From the NCBI GenBank assembly GCA_022559845.1, contig CM040126.1, positions 226,554,641 to 226,618,640 on the forward strand: a DNA stretch of 64,000 nucleotides, written 5' to 3'. Under the pieces are notes generated by a model that saw only the letters and a program-made list of their open reading frames with translations, made no database searches and was not told where the DNA came from. A program made the translations under genes and the position numbers. The stretch comes from Amorphophallus konjac (lineage: Eukaryota; Streptophyta; Magnoliopsida; Alismatales; Araceae). Shown here piece after piece: positions 43,381 through 56,141 of the stretch. The first letter of the stretch is position 1; the number at the start of each line of letters is the position of its first letter.

Positions 43381-44768
43381 CTTCATGGCTAATATCCGAG
43401 CTCAACCTACCTTAATAGAGGATCTAGTCAAGTTGCAAAATGATGATCCTATATTTCTAGAAATTAAGGCTAATATTGAACAACATCCGGATTTCTTTAT
43501 TACGGAGGATGGAAGATTGCTATTCAAGGGCCGAGTGTATGTACCGGTTCATGAGGATACGAAGAAATTGATTATGGAACAAGCACATAATTCCAAGTAC
43601 ACCATTCATCCAGGTGGTACAAAAATGTATCAAAATGTTAAAAGAAATTTCTGGTGGCCCAACATGAAGAGAGAAATAGTTGATTTCGTGTCTCGCTGTC
43701 TCACTTGTCAACAAGTAAAGGCAGAGCATTTTAGACCCGCAGGTAAACTGTATCCCTTGAATATTCCCGAATGGAAGTGGGAAAGTATAGGGATGGATTT
43801 CATTATGGGGTTACCTAAGACAAGAGGTGGACACGATGGTATATGGGTAATCATAGACCGATTAACTAAATCTTCACATTTCATACTAATCCAAAGTCGA
43901 TGGTCTGTGGATATCTTGGTAGCATTATACATAAGAGAAATTGTTAAATTACATGGTGTCCCAGTCACTATTATATCTGATGGAGATCCTCGATTCACAT
44001 CATAATTTTGGAAGGGTCTACAACAGTCACTAGGGACTAGATTGAATTTCAGCACAGCCTTTCATCCACAAATTGATGGTTAGACAGAAAGAACGAATCA
44101 GGTGGTAGAAGACATACTCAGGGCTTGTGTTATTGATTTTGGAGGTAGTTGGCATGATCACTTGCCTCTGGTAGAATTTGCTTATAACAACAGTTATCAG
44201 GCCAGCATACAAATGGCACCTTTTGAAGCTTTATATGGAAAAAGTTGTCGATCACCAATATGTTGGAGTGAAATAGGGGAAAGACAATTCCTAGGCCCCG
44301 ATATTATCAGAGATTTTACAGAGAAAATCAAGCTCATTCAAGAGAGAATGAAGATGGCCCAAGATAGGCAAAAATCTTATGCTGATAATCGAAGGCGCGA
44401 CTTGGAATTTCAAGTAGGAGACCATGTGTATCTCAAGGTTTCTCCAGGTCGTGGTATTCGAAGATTTGGCATTAAGGGTAAACTAACTCCAAGATTCATT
44501 GGTTCATTTGAAATTCTCGAAAGGGTCGGTGAAGTGGCTCATAGACTGGCTTTACCTCCATAATTAGCAGGAGTTCATGACGTATTTCACGTCTCTATGC
44601 TGAAGAAGTATGTATATGATCCTGACCATATTATCACTTATGACAATCTGGAGATTCAGAAGGATATGACATACGAGCAAACGCCAATAAAGATTCTGGA
44701 ACGGGAAGTGCGTCAACTAAGAAATAAAGTTATTCCTATGGTCAAGATTCAATGGAAGAAAACATGGC
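43381..44768 (+). pseudogene. pol: E6 integrase, cut in the chromodomain by the hAT element
   Basis: HHCC finger ([14 protein letters not shown] ... CLTCQQVK), [22 protein letters not shown] and HPQIDG*TERTN, then GSFEILERVGEVAHRL. Stops at 44003-44005, 44081-44083 and 44561-44563 are all consistent with Gln codons. The chromodomain-like end PIKILEREVRQLRNKVIP is broken after VKIQWKK at the 8-bp duplication, and its remainder (EATWEIEAAMRKRFPELFN) resumes at 60417. Confidence 0.92.
44761..44768. repeat. hAT target-site duplication, left
   Basis: aacatggc, identical to 60409-60416. Eight bases is the length made by hAT transposases. Confidence 0.95.
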
Positions 44769-45030
44769 TAGGGGTGTAAACGGGTCAGATCCGGATCGGA
44801 TTTTTTATGATCCGAATCCAGATCCGATAAGAATAGATCCGAATATAACCCAAATTTGAAGTAAACCATTATTTTAAATTTGGATCGGATCCGAATCCAA
44901 AATTAAAAATTCGGATTCGGATTTAACCCGAAATCTTATTATGTAAACTTGAATAGGTAATGATTAAGAGAATCCGAATTTGTTGGTATTAATCTCGGAT
45001 CCGAATTTCAGATCTACATTCTAAACACGG

Positions 45031-45499
45031 CTAACACGGCATAGTTCCTGTTCTTGTCGGTGGAAACACCAGTTGTTGAGGATCCTGCTCGGTGGCTTGG
45101 CTTAGCACCAGCTGCTGACGTTCCTGCGGCTGCTTGAAGCTGTTCTTCTGGCTTGACACCCTGAAATACACATTACAATTGATATTTAGGCAGTTTAAAA
45201 GACAATTTTTAATCCTCTTTTTAATCACCCTATGCGAGGACCAGACAATGTCCTATTGGCTATGAAATCTTTGTGAAGGGCAAACACACTTTCTGATGAA
45301 CATTTTTTTTTGGAAAGTGACTTTCTGATGAGCATTAGTTGTTCATTCCAAATTGTCATTCATACTTTCTCCTCTGAATCACGAGATTGTGTTGTAAATG
45401 AAGATTGATATGTCTATCAACAACTAGAATAAAATTTACAGAAGTTTTGGATCACCATGCCTTCCGTGCAAGCTTCTCCAACTTTTCTTGCTCGAGCTT
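45031..45499 (-). pseudogene. Captured gene fragment, unidentified (hAT left part)
   Basis: Two minus-strand exons with splice consensus. Exon 45456-45499 (gttacag/ ... catg/gtgatc) reads KLEQEKLEKLARKA plus TG. An exon starting at 45160 (gtatttcag/) completes Trp and continues VSSQKNSFKQPQERQQLV to a stop at 45031-45033. The phase joins across the intron. Charged, Gln-rich, probably the C-terminal end of a coiled-coil protein; I do not recognise the gene. An alternative frame of the second exon (GVKPEEQLQAAAGTSAAGAK) is also open. Confidence 0.45.
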
Positions 45500-47123
45500 C
45501 TGTAACAGTCAGTAAAAACAACCAGTGTCAACGCCACGAACAGCAAATAGAAACCACAAGGAAATTGTAGACGATTGAGAAAAGGCTCTTTCTGGTTAAA
45601 TGATCAAAAGCACTTCTCCGTACCTATACATAGAACACAATCAGAGTGCATATTATGAATCAATAGACACCAGAACGATGTCTTAGCAAATCACATAAAT
45701 GGAAGGCCAAGTGGAAAATTGGCTAAAGGGAAGATCTACTTGGAAAAGCATGTAATAAGAGTACAATTTTCAGTCTATCCCTCATTGTTTTTCTCCATGC
45801 ATTCTGCATCATATATAAAACAGGAGATAAAGATGATCATCGGGCATCCACCGGCTTATGACCGCAATTCTGCGTGTCAATTCTGATCATACAAAAGGAG
45901 CATACACAGGCAATTATTAGACTAATGATCACACAATAATTGTTGATATTACATCAATTAAAGGGAGAATCATTTACCAAGATCTCCCTGTTTATCACTA
46001 TCTTCCACTCGCATGACACACCAAATAATTAAATTAACACTTACAATTTGTGTGAAATCAATATATAACAACGCCTAGGATAAGTTAGTTCAATTTAATA
46101 TCTCTTTTTTCATAAGAAGTTTGCTGAAAAAACCAAGAATGAAGAAAACTTTATAAGTTACCAATTTAAAAACAATGAACACATTTAAACTCAAATTATT
46201 CTTTGAAAGTGAAATATTATATTAAGGAACAAAACATTGAGTGTAGACATCATACCTAATCAAAAATTGAAGATGCAAATGCTTCATCGAAAAAAACTTC
46301 TAAAATATCATTTACAGATTAAAATTAAGATAATGGTTAGATCCAATTATAGCATAGTACTACCAACAATATGGAATATTACAATTTACATAGATTGGAA
46401 TGTGGTTAGAATAGGAATCTCACGTTTGGCTGTCAATAATTATACAAGTAAATGGTGAATTGCCCTCCTGGGAAACCTAGAATATGCACAAATGTAAGAA
46501 CAAAACCCATAGAATGAAAACAAAAACTTTCAGAATAACATAGAAATGAGAAGTCACATGTAAGAAATTCATCAAGAAATCAACCAAACCCATCCATTCA
46601 GAATTGTATTGGAAATACATTTTATGAGTATGGACACAGATATAGTACATTAAGGCATCAAGGCTACATGCTTCTTATTCCACTTAAATTACTTTCATTA
46701 AAACTACCAACAGTACTCTAGTATACCCATTCAAGTTGATATCCAGTGAATGCTGAAAAAAATTATATGCATGAGCAAATGACATATGAGCAAACAAATA
46801 TATGCATTAACCCCCCTATCTAAATGCATTAATGACCCATGGTACCAGGCGGAGGTAAGTCCTCACGCATGGTGAAAACTTCCAGACAGACCTAACCTGC
46901 CCTTTTTCATATCACCATTCTATATACCATGAGGTCATGCATGAATGTGCATAACAAATGCAGTGCATTTCAATGTGAAAGATCAAAATTTTCAGATTTG
47001 CACATGACACTGCATGAATCAAAAATCTATTTCTCCTTATTGCACCAAATTCTTATATTTCTTAACATATATCAGAAAAGAATCTGTCTTCATATGGCAC
47101 ATGATGGAGTATTCATTTGGGAA
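45500..47123. other. hAT internal sequence, no gene recognised
   Basis: AT-rich, no long credible ORF (45700-46900 holds only short frames such as 46237-46458). It may contain introns or 3' flanks of captured genes; nothing specific could be assigned. Confidence 0.5.
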
Positions 47124-47128
47124 AATAC
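47124..47128. repeat. E7 target-site duplication, left
   Basis: aatac, matching 57874-57878. Confidence 0.95.
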
Positions 47129-47612
47129 TGTTGTGTCCCTATGGTCATTTGAGTCATCCTGTGGTCACTTGGGTCATTCGACATCATCCTATGGTCATAT
47201 GAGTTCTGTGGTATTCTTGGTTTTGATAATGGCTAAACACTATTAGTCATTGATACTTTCCACTCTCATGTGACTGACACATGCGATGTTTTGTTCATGA
47301 CAGATACGAAGGAATTCAGTGGAAATGGCAAAGGTGAAAGCTCAATGTTGCGCCCTCGCATGCGGATCGACCTGCGCGGTCAGGTCGCGGGAATCGACCT
47401 GCCCGGTCAGGTCGCGGGCGTCAAGGGGGCAGTGCCCCTTGCGGGGGTTTCCAGGGGCAGAGCCCCCGGAACAAAATTTAGAAATGCTCAAAGCATATTC
47501 TAAGTTGATTTCAATCCCAAAAATACATGAAATTGATGAGGACATGAATATCTTGACTTATGAACATGTTTCATTGGTCTAACACTTCATTTTTGCAGGT
47601 ATAGGTGTTTCC

Positions 47613-47880
47613 GGTCAACCTACACACCTTGGCCGGTCGAGCAGATTTGCCAGAGCCTAAGAATTCCACGTTTTACAGGTTTCGGTCGACCGCCCCAAGG
47701 CGTCCGGTCGACTGGTTCTTCCAGAAACGAAACACTCCAGGAATTACAGATTTCGGTCGACCGCCCCTACTTTTCCTGGTCGACCGGTTTTCCCAGAACC
47801 GACAAGTTGGAGATTTTACAGATTCCGGTCGACCGTCCCATGAAATCCGGTCGACCGCCAGCCCCGATGCAGCCATGTTT
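47613..47880. repeat. Four 71-bp units with paired GGTCGACC boxes, E7 5' LTR
   Basis: Boxes at 47684, 47755 and 47827 with partners 22-23 bp downstream (47706, one base changed; 47778; 47849). A first unit near 47613 has ggtcaacc. Text between boxes is similar (ttccagaa... ttacag). Lies in U3 about 120-390 bp upstream of the TATA box. Confidence 0.85.
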
Positions 47881-47998
47881 GACTTCGAATTCCACCTCGT
47901 GGCCAGCCCCTTTCTATGTATTTGTTTAATCAAAACTCACCAATCTCCCATGATTTATGGATCTGGTCTGGGGGGTGTCCAAGGACCATTCCAAGGGT

Positions 47999-48007
47999 TA
48001 TAAAACC
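47999..48007 (+). promoter_or_regulatory. TATA box, E7 5' LTR
   Basis: gggttataaaacc context, repeated in the 3' LTR at 56983-56990. Confidence 0.6.
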
Positions 48008-48889
48008 AATACAAGAGGGTTGGAAACCCCCATGCTTCAAGGGAGATCAAGGGAGCTCATTTTTGAGGCACTATAGCACCTCCGTGAACAGTGTTTCGGG
48101 AAGGAAGTTCTTCATCCATTCCAAGGCATTCAAGTCCAGATCTGAAGCCATCTCAACCTCCAAGGAAGAAGAAGGAATCAAGGCTCTCAAGGGTGATCTA
48201 AGCTGCATCCTACATCTTCTACATCCTCTTCATCGACTCAAGAAGATCAAAAGGAAGATTGAAGCTACATCCATCATCTTCTTCATCAACTAGAAGAGGT
48301 TCAAGGAAGATCATCCCGCAAGAAAGAAGACACCGTCAAAGCATCCGATTCAAGCTTCTGCAACTCAGACAAGATTCTTTTCTTTGAGCATACTCTATAT
48401 CTTGTTTGAGTGATTTCATATTTGTTCTCTTTTTCATTTCATACAAACAATTGAATCTGAGAATCGTCCCTACCGGTGGTTAGTAGGAAGGCAATCGGAG
48501 GTTGTCGATCTACGTTGTTGATGTCCCTACCAGGTGGTTAGTAGGAAGGTAATCGATGGTCTTTCTGATTTACGGTTCAGTGCGTGGCACTAGTGGAACC
48601 TCACCGGATTTGGTGAGAGGTGGACGTAGGACTGGGGATTCAGTCCGAACCACCTTAAAATCTCTTGTGTTGTGGTTTGTTTATGTGATTGCTTCGTTCT
48701 AAATGCATGCTTAGGTTCGAATCGATATATTAGTAATCATCTTGCTAAGCAAATCATTGTGTCCTTCGTTTAGCTAGTTATATTCCGCTGCAATTTATCT
48801 CATCTAGCTATATAGAGGGTTACATTGCGAAAAGAGGGACAGATCTATTCACCTCTCCCCTCTAGATCCGCTGTCCACTACACAACAAG

Positions 48890-48902
48890 TGGTATCAGAG
48901 CC
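48890..48902 (+). promoter_or_regulatory. E7 primer binding site (initiator Met tRNA)
   Basis: TGGTATCAGAGCC two bases after the 5' LTR. Confidence 0.9.
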
Positions 48903-48914
48903 TAATCTCTCATT

Positions 48915-51115
48915 ATGGGGTCCAACGACCTTGAGGGAAATGGTGGATCAGCGTCTAAGGGTTATTTACCTGAAGGACATTCTGTGAATAGGCCTCCTTA
49001 TTTCACTGGATCTAATTATCCCTATTGGAAACATCGTATGCAGGTGTTCATTCGCGCCCAAGACTACGAACTTTGGCGAGTGATCAGCAAAGGTCCGTAT
49101 GAGCTTACAGATAATGAGGACTTGTGGACCAAAGAACAAATACGACAATCCACCGTCAACTGGAGTGCTAAACATATCATGCAATGCTCACTCCATCCAG
49201 TTGAATTCTCAAGAGTAGCCACCTGCGTAACTGCGAAATTGATGTGGGATAAGCTAGAGGTAATCTACGAAGGAACCTCTCAGGTACGAGAAACAAAAGC
49301 CAATATTTTAGTTTCTGAATATGAAATGTTCCGCATGAAGCCTGATGAGTCAATTCAAGAAATGTATGCTCGCTTAACTGTACTTACTAATAGTTTAACT
49401 GATTTGGGAAAGAAATATACAGAGCAAGAACTTGTAAGAAAAATTCTCAGATCATTAACTCCAGCATGGCACACGAAGGCAACCGTTGTTGAAGAATCAA
49501 GAGATCTCGCAACCACCAAGGTAGATGAACTCATTGGGTCATTAATGACCTATGAGATCAACCTCAAGAACAAAGAGGCTGAGGCACCCAAGAAGAAGTC
49601 CCTAGCTCTTAAAGCTGGACCCAGCCGTCAAGATACTTCTGATGAAGGTGAGGATTCAGGAAGTGAGCGAGATGAGGATGACGTAGCCATGCTCACACGT
49701 AAGTTCAAGAAATTCCTGAGAAAGGAAGGTAAGAGCTTCATGAGAGGAAGGCCAAGGGTAAGAAATGGTTTCAAATCTAATTTTGAAAAATCTAAGAAAT
49801 CTGACAAAATCATTTGTTATTCTTGCAACAAACCAGGGCATTTCAAGAATGACTGTCCCGAAAGATTAAGAAAAGCTGACAAATGGAAGGGCAAGAAGAA
49901 TAACAAGGCCATGGTGTCCACATGGAGCGATGAAGAGGAAAGTAATGATGGAACTAGCTCCTCGGACAAAGAAAAAGAAGATTTCTGCCTCATGGCCAAA
50001 GGTGACGAAGAAACTGAGGTAAATTCTCTATTTGAAGATTATACAATTGATGATTGGGAGGATGCATATATACAACTCATGGAAAAATATGAAATGTAAA
50101 AAAAGAAAATAAATCATTGAAAAAGAAAATCAATTCTTTTGTGCATGATCATGACAAGGATGATAAGAATGCTCTACTTGAAACTGAAATTGAAGATATT
50201 AAGAAAATGATTGAGGATTTGGAAGAAGGAAGAAAAGAAATGGCTGACTTGGAAACTGAAAATGAAAACTTGAGAAATGAGATTGATAGCATTAAGCTAA
50301 AAATGCAAACCTATGAAAAGAACAGCAAATTGAGTATTGAAAAATATGAAGCCGTCAAACATGTCAACACTCAACTCTTGCAAAACATTGAAAACTTACA
50401 AAAAGAATTGAAGGATAAACAACAATCCTTGGAAAATTTTGTGGATGGAAAAGAAAACCTAGATGCTTTGCTAGGTACTAGGATGAATTTCAACAAGGAA
50501 GGGTTGGGTTTTGAACCAGCAAACAAAAGGCCAATTGGGCTAAAAATAGTCACATTTGTCTCATCTTCCGAAGCCTCCACCTCAAACATAACTCCTACAC
50601 AAAACCAGCAAAAACAAAAGGAGAAAGGAAAAGAAAAGATTGAAGAGGAAGTCACCAACATTCTCATAAAGCCTGTCCAAAAACCTAAGAAAGGTCGACC
50701 TTCCCCACAACATAGGCCAACACCTCCTTGGCCATTGCATGCTCAATCTTCCAAATATCACCAAAACTGGATTGCACATTCATATAGGCCAACACCACCA
50801 TACTTTTGGAGAAATTGTGATTCATGTGTTCATCAATCCCATAGGTGGTAAAATAATCACTTTCAACCCAAAACCAACTAACGGCCTCACTGGTTTAAGA
50901 AGCAAACCTCATCAAACTTTCACAAATTCCAACCAAGAACCTCCAAATAGAAAATGAATGTCAAAGTTGAAAAGAAAAACCAAATCCCTGCTCTAAGCAA
51001 ACAAAACATGAATGTTAGAAAAGTCTGGATTCCAAAAGAAATGGTTTCATGCTTTGAAAATTTTAAGAATATGATGGGACCCAAATTTGGTTGGGTTCCA
51101 AACACATTTGCTTAA
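48915..51115 (+). pseudogene. gag: E7 copia gag
   Basis: ATG 48915 (MGSNDLEGNGGSASKG). N-terminal copia gag domain (PYFTGSNYPYWKHRMQVFI, LWDxL-like MWDKLEVIYEGT, KILRSLTPAWHTKATVVEE), one CCHC knuckle CYSCNKPGHFKNDC, acidic segment, coiled coil and NFNKEGLGF repeat motif as in E1. A frameshift in the A-rich run at about 50096 separates the first 394 codons from the rest. TAA/TAG codons near 50849, 50880 and 50949 follow. It ends MMGPKFGWVPNTFA with TAA at 51113-51115. Unlike E1 it has a single clear knuckle. Confidence 0.9.
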
Positions 51116-54100
51116 TTGCTTGTGCAGGAGTGTCTTGCAGCCATACATAACATGTGGTACCTTGATAGCGGCTGTTCAAGACACATGACCGGAGACAAAT
51201 CAAAATTTTGTCTCTTGGAGGAAAAGGAAGGAGGACATGTCACATTTGGAGGGAACAACAAAGGAAAAATCATTGGAACTGGTAATGTAGGTAAGAACCT
51301 CTCCAACTCCATTGGAAATATGTTGCTAGTTGAAGGTTTAAAATATAACTTACTAAGCATAAGTCAATTGTGTGATAAAGGTCACAAAGTGTTGTTTGAT
51401 TCTCATGAATGTAAAATCTTTGAAACAAAATCTGACAAGGTAAAATTTTCTGGTAAGAGAGTCAACAATGTTTACATGATTGACTTAGATGATCCTGCTT
51501 ATTCAAACCTTTATCTTGCTGCACCAAAATCTAAAATTGCATGGTTATGACATCGTAGACTAGGACATGCTAGCTACAATGTCTTGCATAAACTCTTGAA
51601 GCATTCAATGGTGAAAGGTTTGCCTGAACTATCCTTTAAACAAGAAAATAAATTGTGTGATGCATGTGCCCTAGGTAAACAAACTAGAAAATCATTCAAG
51701 GGAAGATCTGAAAATACATCATCCAAATCACTCGAGCTAATTCATATGGACCTATTTGGCCAAACCAGAACTGCTAACTTAAGTGGTAGAAAATATGGAT
51801 ATGTCTTGGTGGATGGCTTTTCTAGGTTCATATGGGTTTTCTATCTCACACATAAAAATGATGCTTTTGATGAGTTTCAGGCACTCTACATGAAGATAAA
51901 GTAGGACGGTGAGTTTAAAATTTCTAAGATTCAATCTGATCACGGTGGTGAATTTGAAAATGCTAACTTCTATAACCTTTGCAGGGCCGAAGGGATTTCA
52001 CACCGATTTTCTTCACCAAGAACGCCGGAGCAAAATGGTGTAGTTGAAAGAAGAAACCGAACACTTGTAGAGATGGCAAGAACCATGCTTGCTGAACGGA
52101 AACTTCCAAGGAGATTTTGGGCTGAAGCGGTAAACTCGGCATGTTACATTATCAACCGCTCTATGGTAAGGCCACACACCAAAAAGACTCCTTATGAGTT
52201 GCTGAAAGGTAAAAAGCTTTCTCTCTCACATATGAAAGTGTTTGGGTAAAAATGCTTCATCCACAACAATGACAAAAGAGACTTAGATAAATTCGAGCCC
52301 AAGAGCGATGAAGGTATATTCTTTGGATATTCTGATAGATCTAGGGCTTATAGAATTTATAACATTAAAAGTCAAACTATGGAAGAATCACCCCATGTTT
52401 CCTTTGATGAATATCATGATTCTAACAATGATAACTCTTGTAGGAAAAACGATGAAGATGGGGAATTCCTAAGCATAAAGGATAAGAGTGATCCTCCACA
52501 AGAAGAAATAAAAGAAGATAGTGACCTAGCTGAATCAAGCAATGCAAGGGATCAAGCTCCAGGAGAAGGTAACGATTCTATAAATATTAGAATTCTTAAG
52601 GATCATCCCTTGGAGAATATCATTGGTAGCTTGAATGACCCACCTAGAACTAGGTCACATTTTAAAATTGTGGAAGAATTAGATCAACTTGCTCTTGTCT
52701 CGCAGCATGAACCCAAAAATATTGATGATGCTTTAAAAGATGAAAACTGGATAAATTCCATGCAAGAAGAGCTAAACCAGTTTGAGAGAAACAAAGTTTG
52801 GCATCTTGTTCCTAGACCTTCATCACAATCTGTCATAGGCACTAAACGGGTTTTTAGGAACAAACTAAGTGAGGATGGCAAGATAATAAGAAATATGGCT
52901 AGATTGGTGGCTCAAGGGTATAATCAAGAGTTTGGGGTAGACTTTGATGAATCTTATGCCCCTGTTGCTAGACTCGAAGCCATCATAATTTTACTTACCT
53001 TTGCATGCTCCCTTAGTATAAAGCTGTATCAAATGAATGTCAAAAGTGCTTTCTTGAATGGCTTGATCAAAGAAGAAGTCTATGTTGAGCAGCCCTCTGG
53101 CTTTGAGAAGTCTAACAATGCAGATTTTGTATACAAGCTAGACAGGGCGCTTTATGGACTTAAGCAAGCACCAAGAGCTTGGTATGAGAGACTAAGCTCG
53201 TTCCTCATTGAAAAAGGGTACACACGAGGTAAGGTAGATCAAACACTTTTTACCAAGAAGCAAGGTAAGAACATCTTGATTGTTCAAATTTATGTTGATG
53301 ACATTGTGTTTGGTTCTACAAAATCTGAAATGTGTGAGGAATTTGCTAACCTCATGACTAGCGAATTTGAGATGAGCCTAATGGGAGAACTTCAATTCTT
53401 TCTCGATTTGCAGGTCAGCCAAGGAGAAGATGGTTGCTTCATAAGCCAAGCCAAATACATCAGGGAGCTGCTAAAAAGATTTGACATGGCAAACAACAAA
53501 ATCATTGCAACTCCGATGAGCACCTCAACCTCACTGGATTCAGATGAAAATGGTAAATTGGTTGATGCAAAGGTCTATAGAGGTATGATTGGCTCTTTGC
53601 TTTATTGAACTGCATCCCAACCAGATATCCAGTTTAGTGTATACCTTTGTGCTAGATTTCAAGCTAGTCCTAGAGAATCTCATTTGACTGCCGTCAAACG
53701 TATCCTTCGATATCTTGCCGGCACTCAAGATTTGGGATTGTGGTATCCGTCATCATGTGATTTATCTCTTATATCTTATTCTGATGCGGATTATGCTAGA
53801 TGCAAGCTGGATCGTAAGAGTACTAGTGGCTATTGCCAGTTTCTAGGCGGGTGTTTAGTTTCTTGGGCCTCCAAGAAACAACACTCGGTTACCCTCTCAA
53901 CCGCGGAGGCAGAATATGTTGCTGCGGGGAGCTGTGGCACCCAAGTGTTGTGGATTAAACACCAACTCTAAGACTACTTGGTGGATCTTGGTTGTGTCCC
54001 GATTCTGTGTGATAACACTAGTGCTATCAACCTTGCAAAAAATCCAGTCCAGCACTCTAGGACTAAGCATATTGAGATTAAGCATCACTTCATTAGAGAC

Positions 54101-54253
54101 GAGGTCAGTAAGAAAAATTTTGAACTGCATTTTGCTGATACTCTAAATCAAATTGCTGACATCTTCACCAAGCCCTTGTGTAATGACAGGTTTTCAACAC
54201 TCAGAAGAGAGTTTGGTCTTTGCCGACCTCAGGCCAATAAGAATTTGAAATGA
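51116..54253 (+). pseudogene. pol: E7 copia pol: protease, integrase, RT, RNase H
   Basis: One frame. Protease WYLDSGCSRHMTG. Integrase finger HRRLGHASYNVLHKLL ... CDACALGKQ and core IQSDHGGEFE ... PEQNGVVERRNRT. RT GYNQEFGVDFDESYAPVARLE, QMNVKSAFLNG and YGLKQAPRAWYERL, with catalytic YVDDIVFGS. RNase H SDADYARCKLDRKSTSGYC and STAEAEYVAAGSC, ending DIFTKPLCNDRF. In-frame stops at 51548-51550 (Trp expected), 51902-51904 (Gln), about 52246-52248, 53606-53608, 53969-53971. Catalytic boxes look intact. Confidence 0.93.
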
Positions 54254-56127
54254 TGATCATGTTCAATTAGTTGTGTGTTTTGCACGTTGGTATTCATGCA
54301 TTGTTTATATGTCAATATGTCTTTTTGCATATGGTGTCGCATTGCATGTAGTTGCATAATGAAGTTGAATTTATGTTCACAATGCATTGCATGGTTTGTG
54401 TCGCATCATTCTTGCATGGCCATGGTATATCAAATGTTGATGTATGGAAAGGCAGGTTATGCTTGTCTAGAAGCACTCAATATGCGTGAGGTTTCACCTC
54501 CGCCAAGTACCATGCGTCATTGTCGCATATAGGCCATATAGAAAGGGGGAGTTATCATTTTGCAGCATTTATACATGAGTTTCATTTCCATTCTGTTGCA
54601 TTTAATAAGTGTACAACCATATGTTGGGTCATGCATTTCATGTCTACCAAATTCATGTCCACCCCTGCACGTTTCAGGTCATTCTCCTCTTGACAATTAT
54701 CATTACAATTGCTTGTAAACATCACTCCTTCGCACATTCATTGCATATTCTTTGGGGGAGTCGTGTTATTTTTCTTGGGTCATTCATCCTTTTTGTATAT
54801 GATCCTCAATGGCCTCCAGTGTGAGAATAAGTTCAAGAGACAGACATCACTATGGTGTAAGAGCTTTCTATTATATGCCCTAATGATTGTCCATCCAATG
54901 AAAATGGTTCAGATTTAATGATTTCCTTGACGTTCTGAAATATCTGTTATGAAATCATCTATGTTCTGTGATTTTAATAGACCTTAACTAGAGATTGCAT
55001 ATTGTGCTTTGAATGACTATCTTGATATCTGAAAATTCAAAGTTCATGACCATCTTGGTGATACACTCAAGCTTAGTATTATTTTTAAACATCTTGATGA
55101 GCTGGAATTCTTGAAAATCAATTTGACAGAGCAATGATATTGTTGCACGGAGAAACATGTCATGTCATCAAAATCAAGTGACAAATGATATGTCATGATG
55201 TGCCTCTGTTATCTCTGTCGTCATTCTATTTGGACTCTAGGCAGAGCACTGACATAATTGCTGAGAAATATATCCTCTCATCAAAGAAATGAGATTGGAT
55301 ATGTCATGACGTGACTTTGCTATCTCTGTTCATTCTGAAGCATAACCGTCAGTCTTGCCAAATACCTAGGGATACTGGCGTCTAAACAACGTGTATTCTT
55401 ACGGCTAGGAGGCATGAACTAGACTTGATTGCTCGTATAAAGTGAGTCATATGCCTTCAAATGCTAAAGATATTGAACATCAACAGATGCTACAATCATT
55501 CAATTCCATGCTTCAATCATGATTGTTTAGCCTCAATACATGCTTTTGTGTTATTGTCTTTGTCGTTATTGAATATGGATATATAAGACAAGGGAAGGTT
55601 AAACACTGCCATGATATGCACATTTGGTTCATTTCTTTTAAATCTTCAATGTAGCTGCTTTTCAAACTCTGTTGATGATATCAGATTTCATTAGCTTTGA
55701 ACCATATATGTTGCTCACGGTCTGTTTCAGGCTTGCATATAATGGATTGCACTTCACTCCTTTCAGCTCTGGTCTCACAGATATTTCACTTTATTACTCC
55801 TTTTTGCTGTTGGCAAAGGGGGAGAATTCTTTGTGTGAGTCCTTTGTCGCGTTAGCTATGCGTTATCGCGTTGTCTTTGGGGGTTGTGTGAATGGTGTAC
55901 GGGGAGAGTCCAAGGGGAGAGAATCCATTGCTCACTTTGCATCTCATATGTGTATGTGATGGGGCTTGGGGCTTGCATAACTGCTAGCATTCATATTGCA
56001 TAGCATTCATATCTGCATTCCCATGTTATTACTATCATGAATCTTGAGCTGCATATATTGCATTTGTTATAACTTTTACCTTTCTTGATATTACTGCCAC
56101 ATAATGACTCACAGTGTTGCCATCATC
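54254..56127 (+). other. E7 post-pol spacer without third ORF
   Basis: About 1.9 kb, where SIRE relatives often have an extra ORF. Only short frames (up to 95 codons) without domains. Two internal purine tracts resemble polypurine copies (gaaagggggag at 54541-54551, aaagggggagaa about 55815-55826). Part of it resembles the E1 spacer at 2519-2620. Confidence 0.65.
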
Positions 56128-56140
56128 AAAAAGGGGGAGA
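56128..56140 (+). promoter_or_regulatory. E7 polypurine tract
   Basis: aaaaagggggaga, identical to that of E1. Confidence 0.9.
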
Positions 56141-56141
56141 A

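Larger units (their letters stand above)
47129..48887 (+). repeat. E7 5' LTR (1759 bp)
   Basis: TGTTGTGTCCC ... CACTACACAACA. U3 has a tandem 27-bp repeat of atcgacctgc(g/c)cggtcaggtcgcggg (about 47367-47420) and four 71-bp units with GGTCGACC-type boxes (47613-47880). TATA at about 47999. R/U5 has hairpins at 48468-48487, 48526-48545, 48601-48616 and 48629-48646. Confidence 0.95.

Noticed and set aside
47605..48293. Frames of 132 and 125 codons in the E7 LTR, and 188 codons at 56712-57278
   Set aside because: Not open in the same way in both LTR copies, and they span the box units and TATA box; LTR sequence, not a gene.
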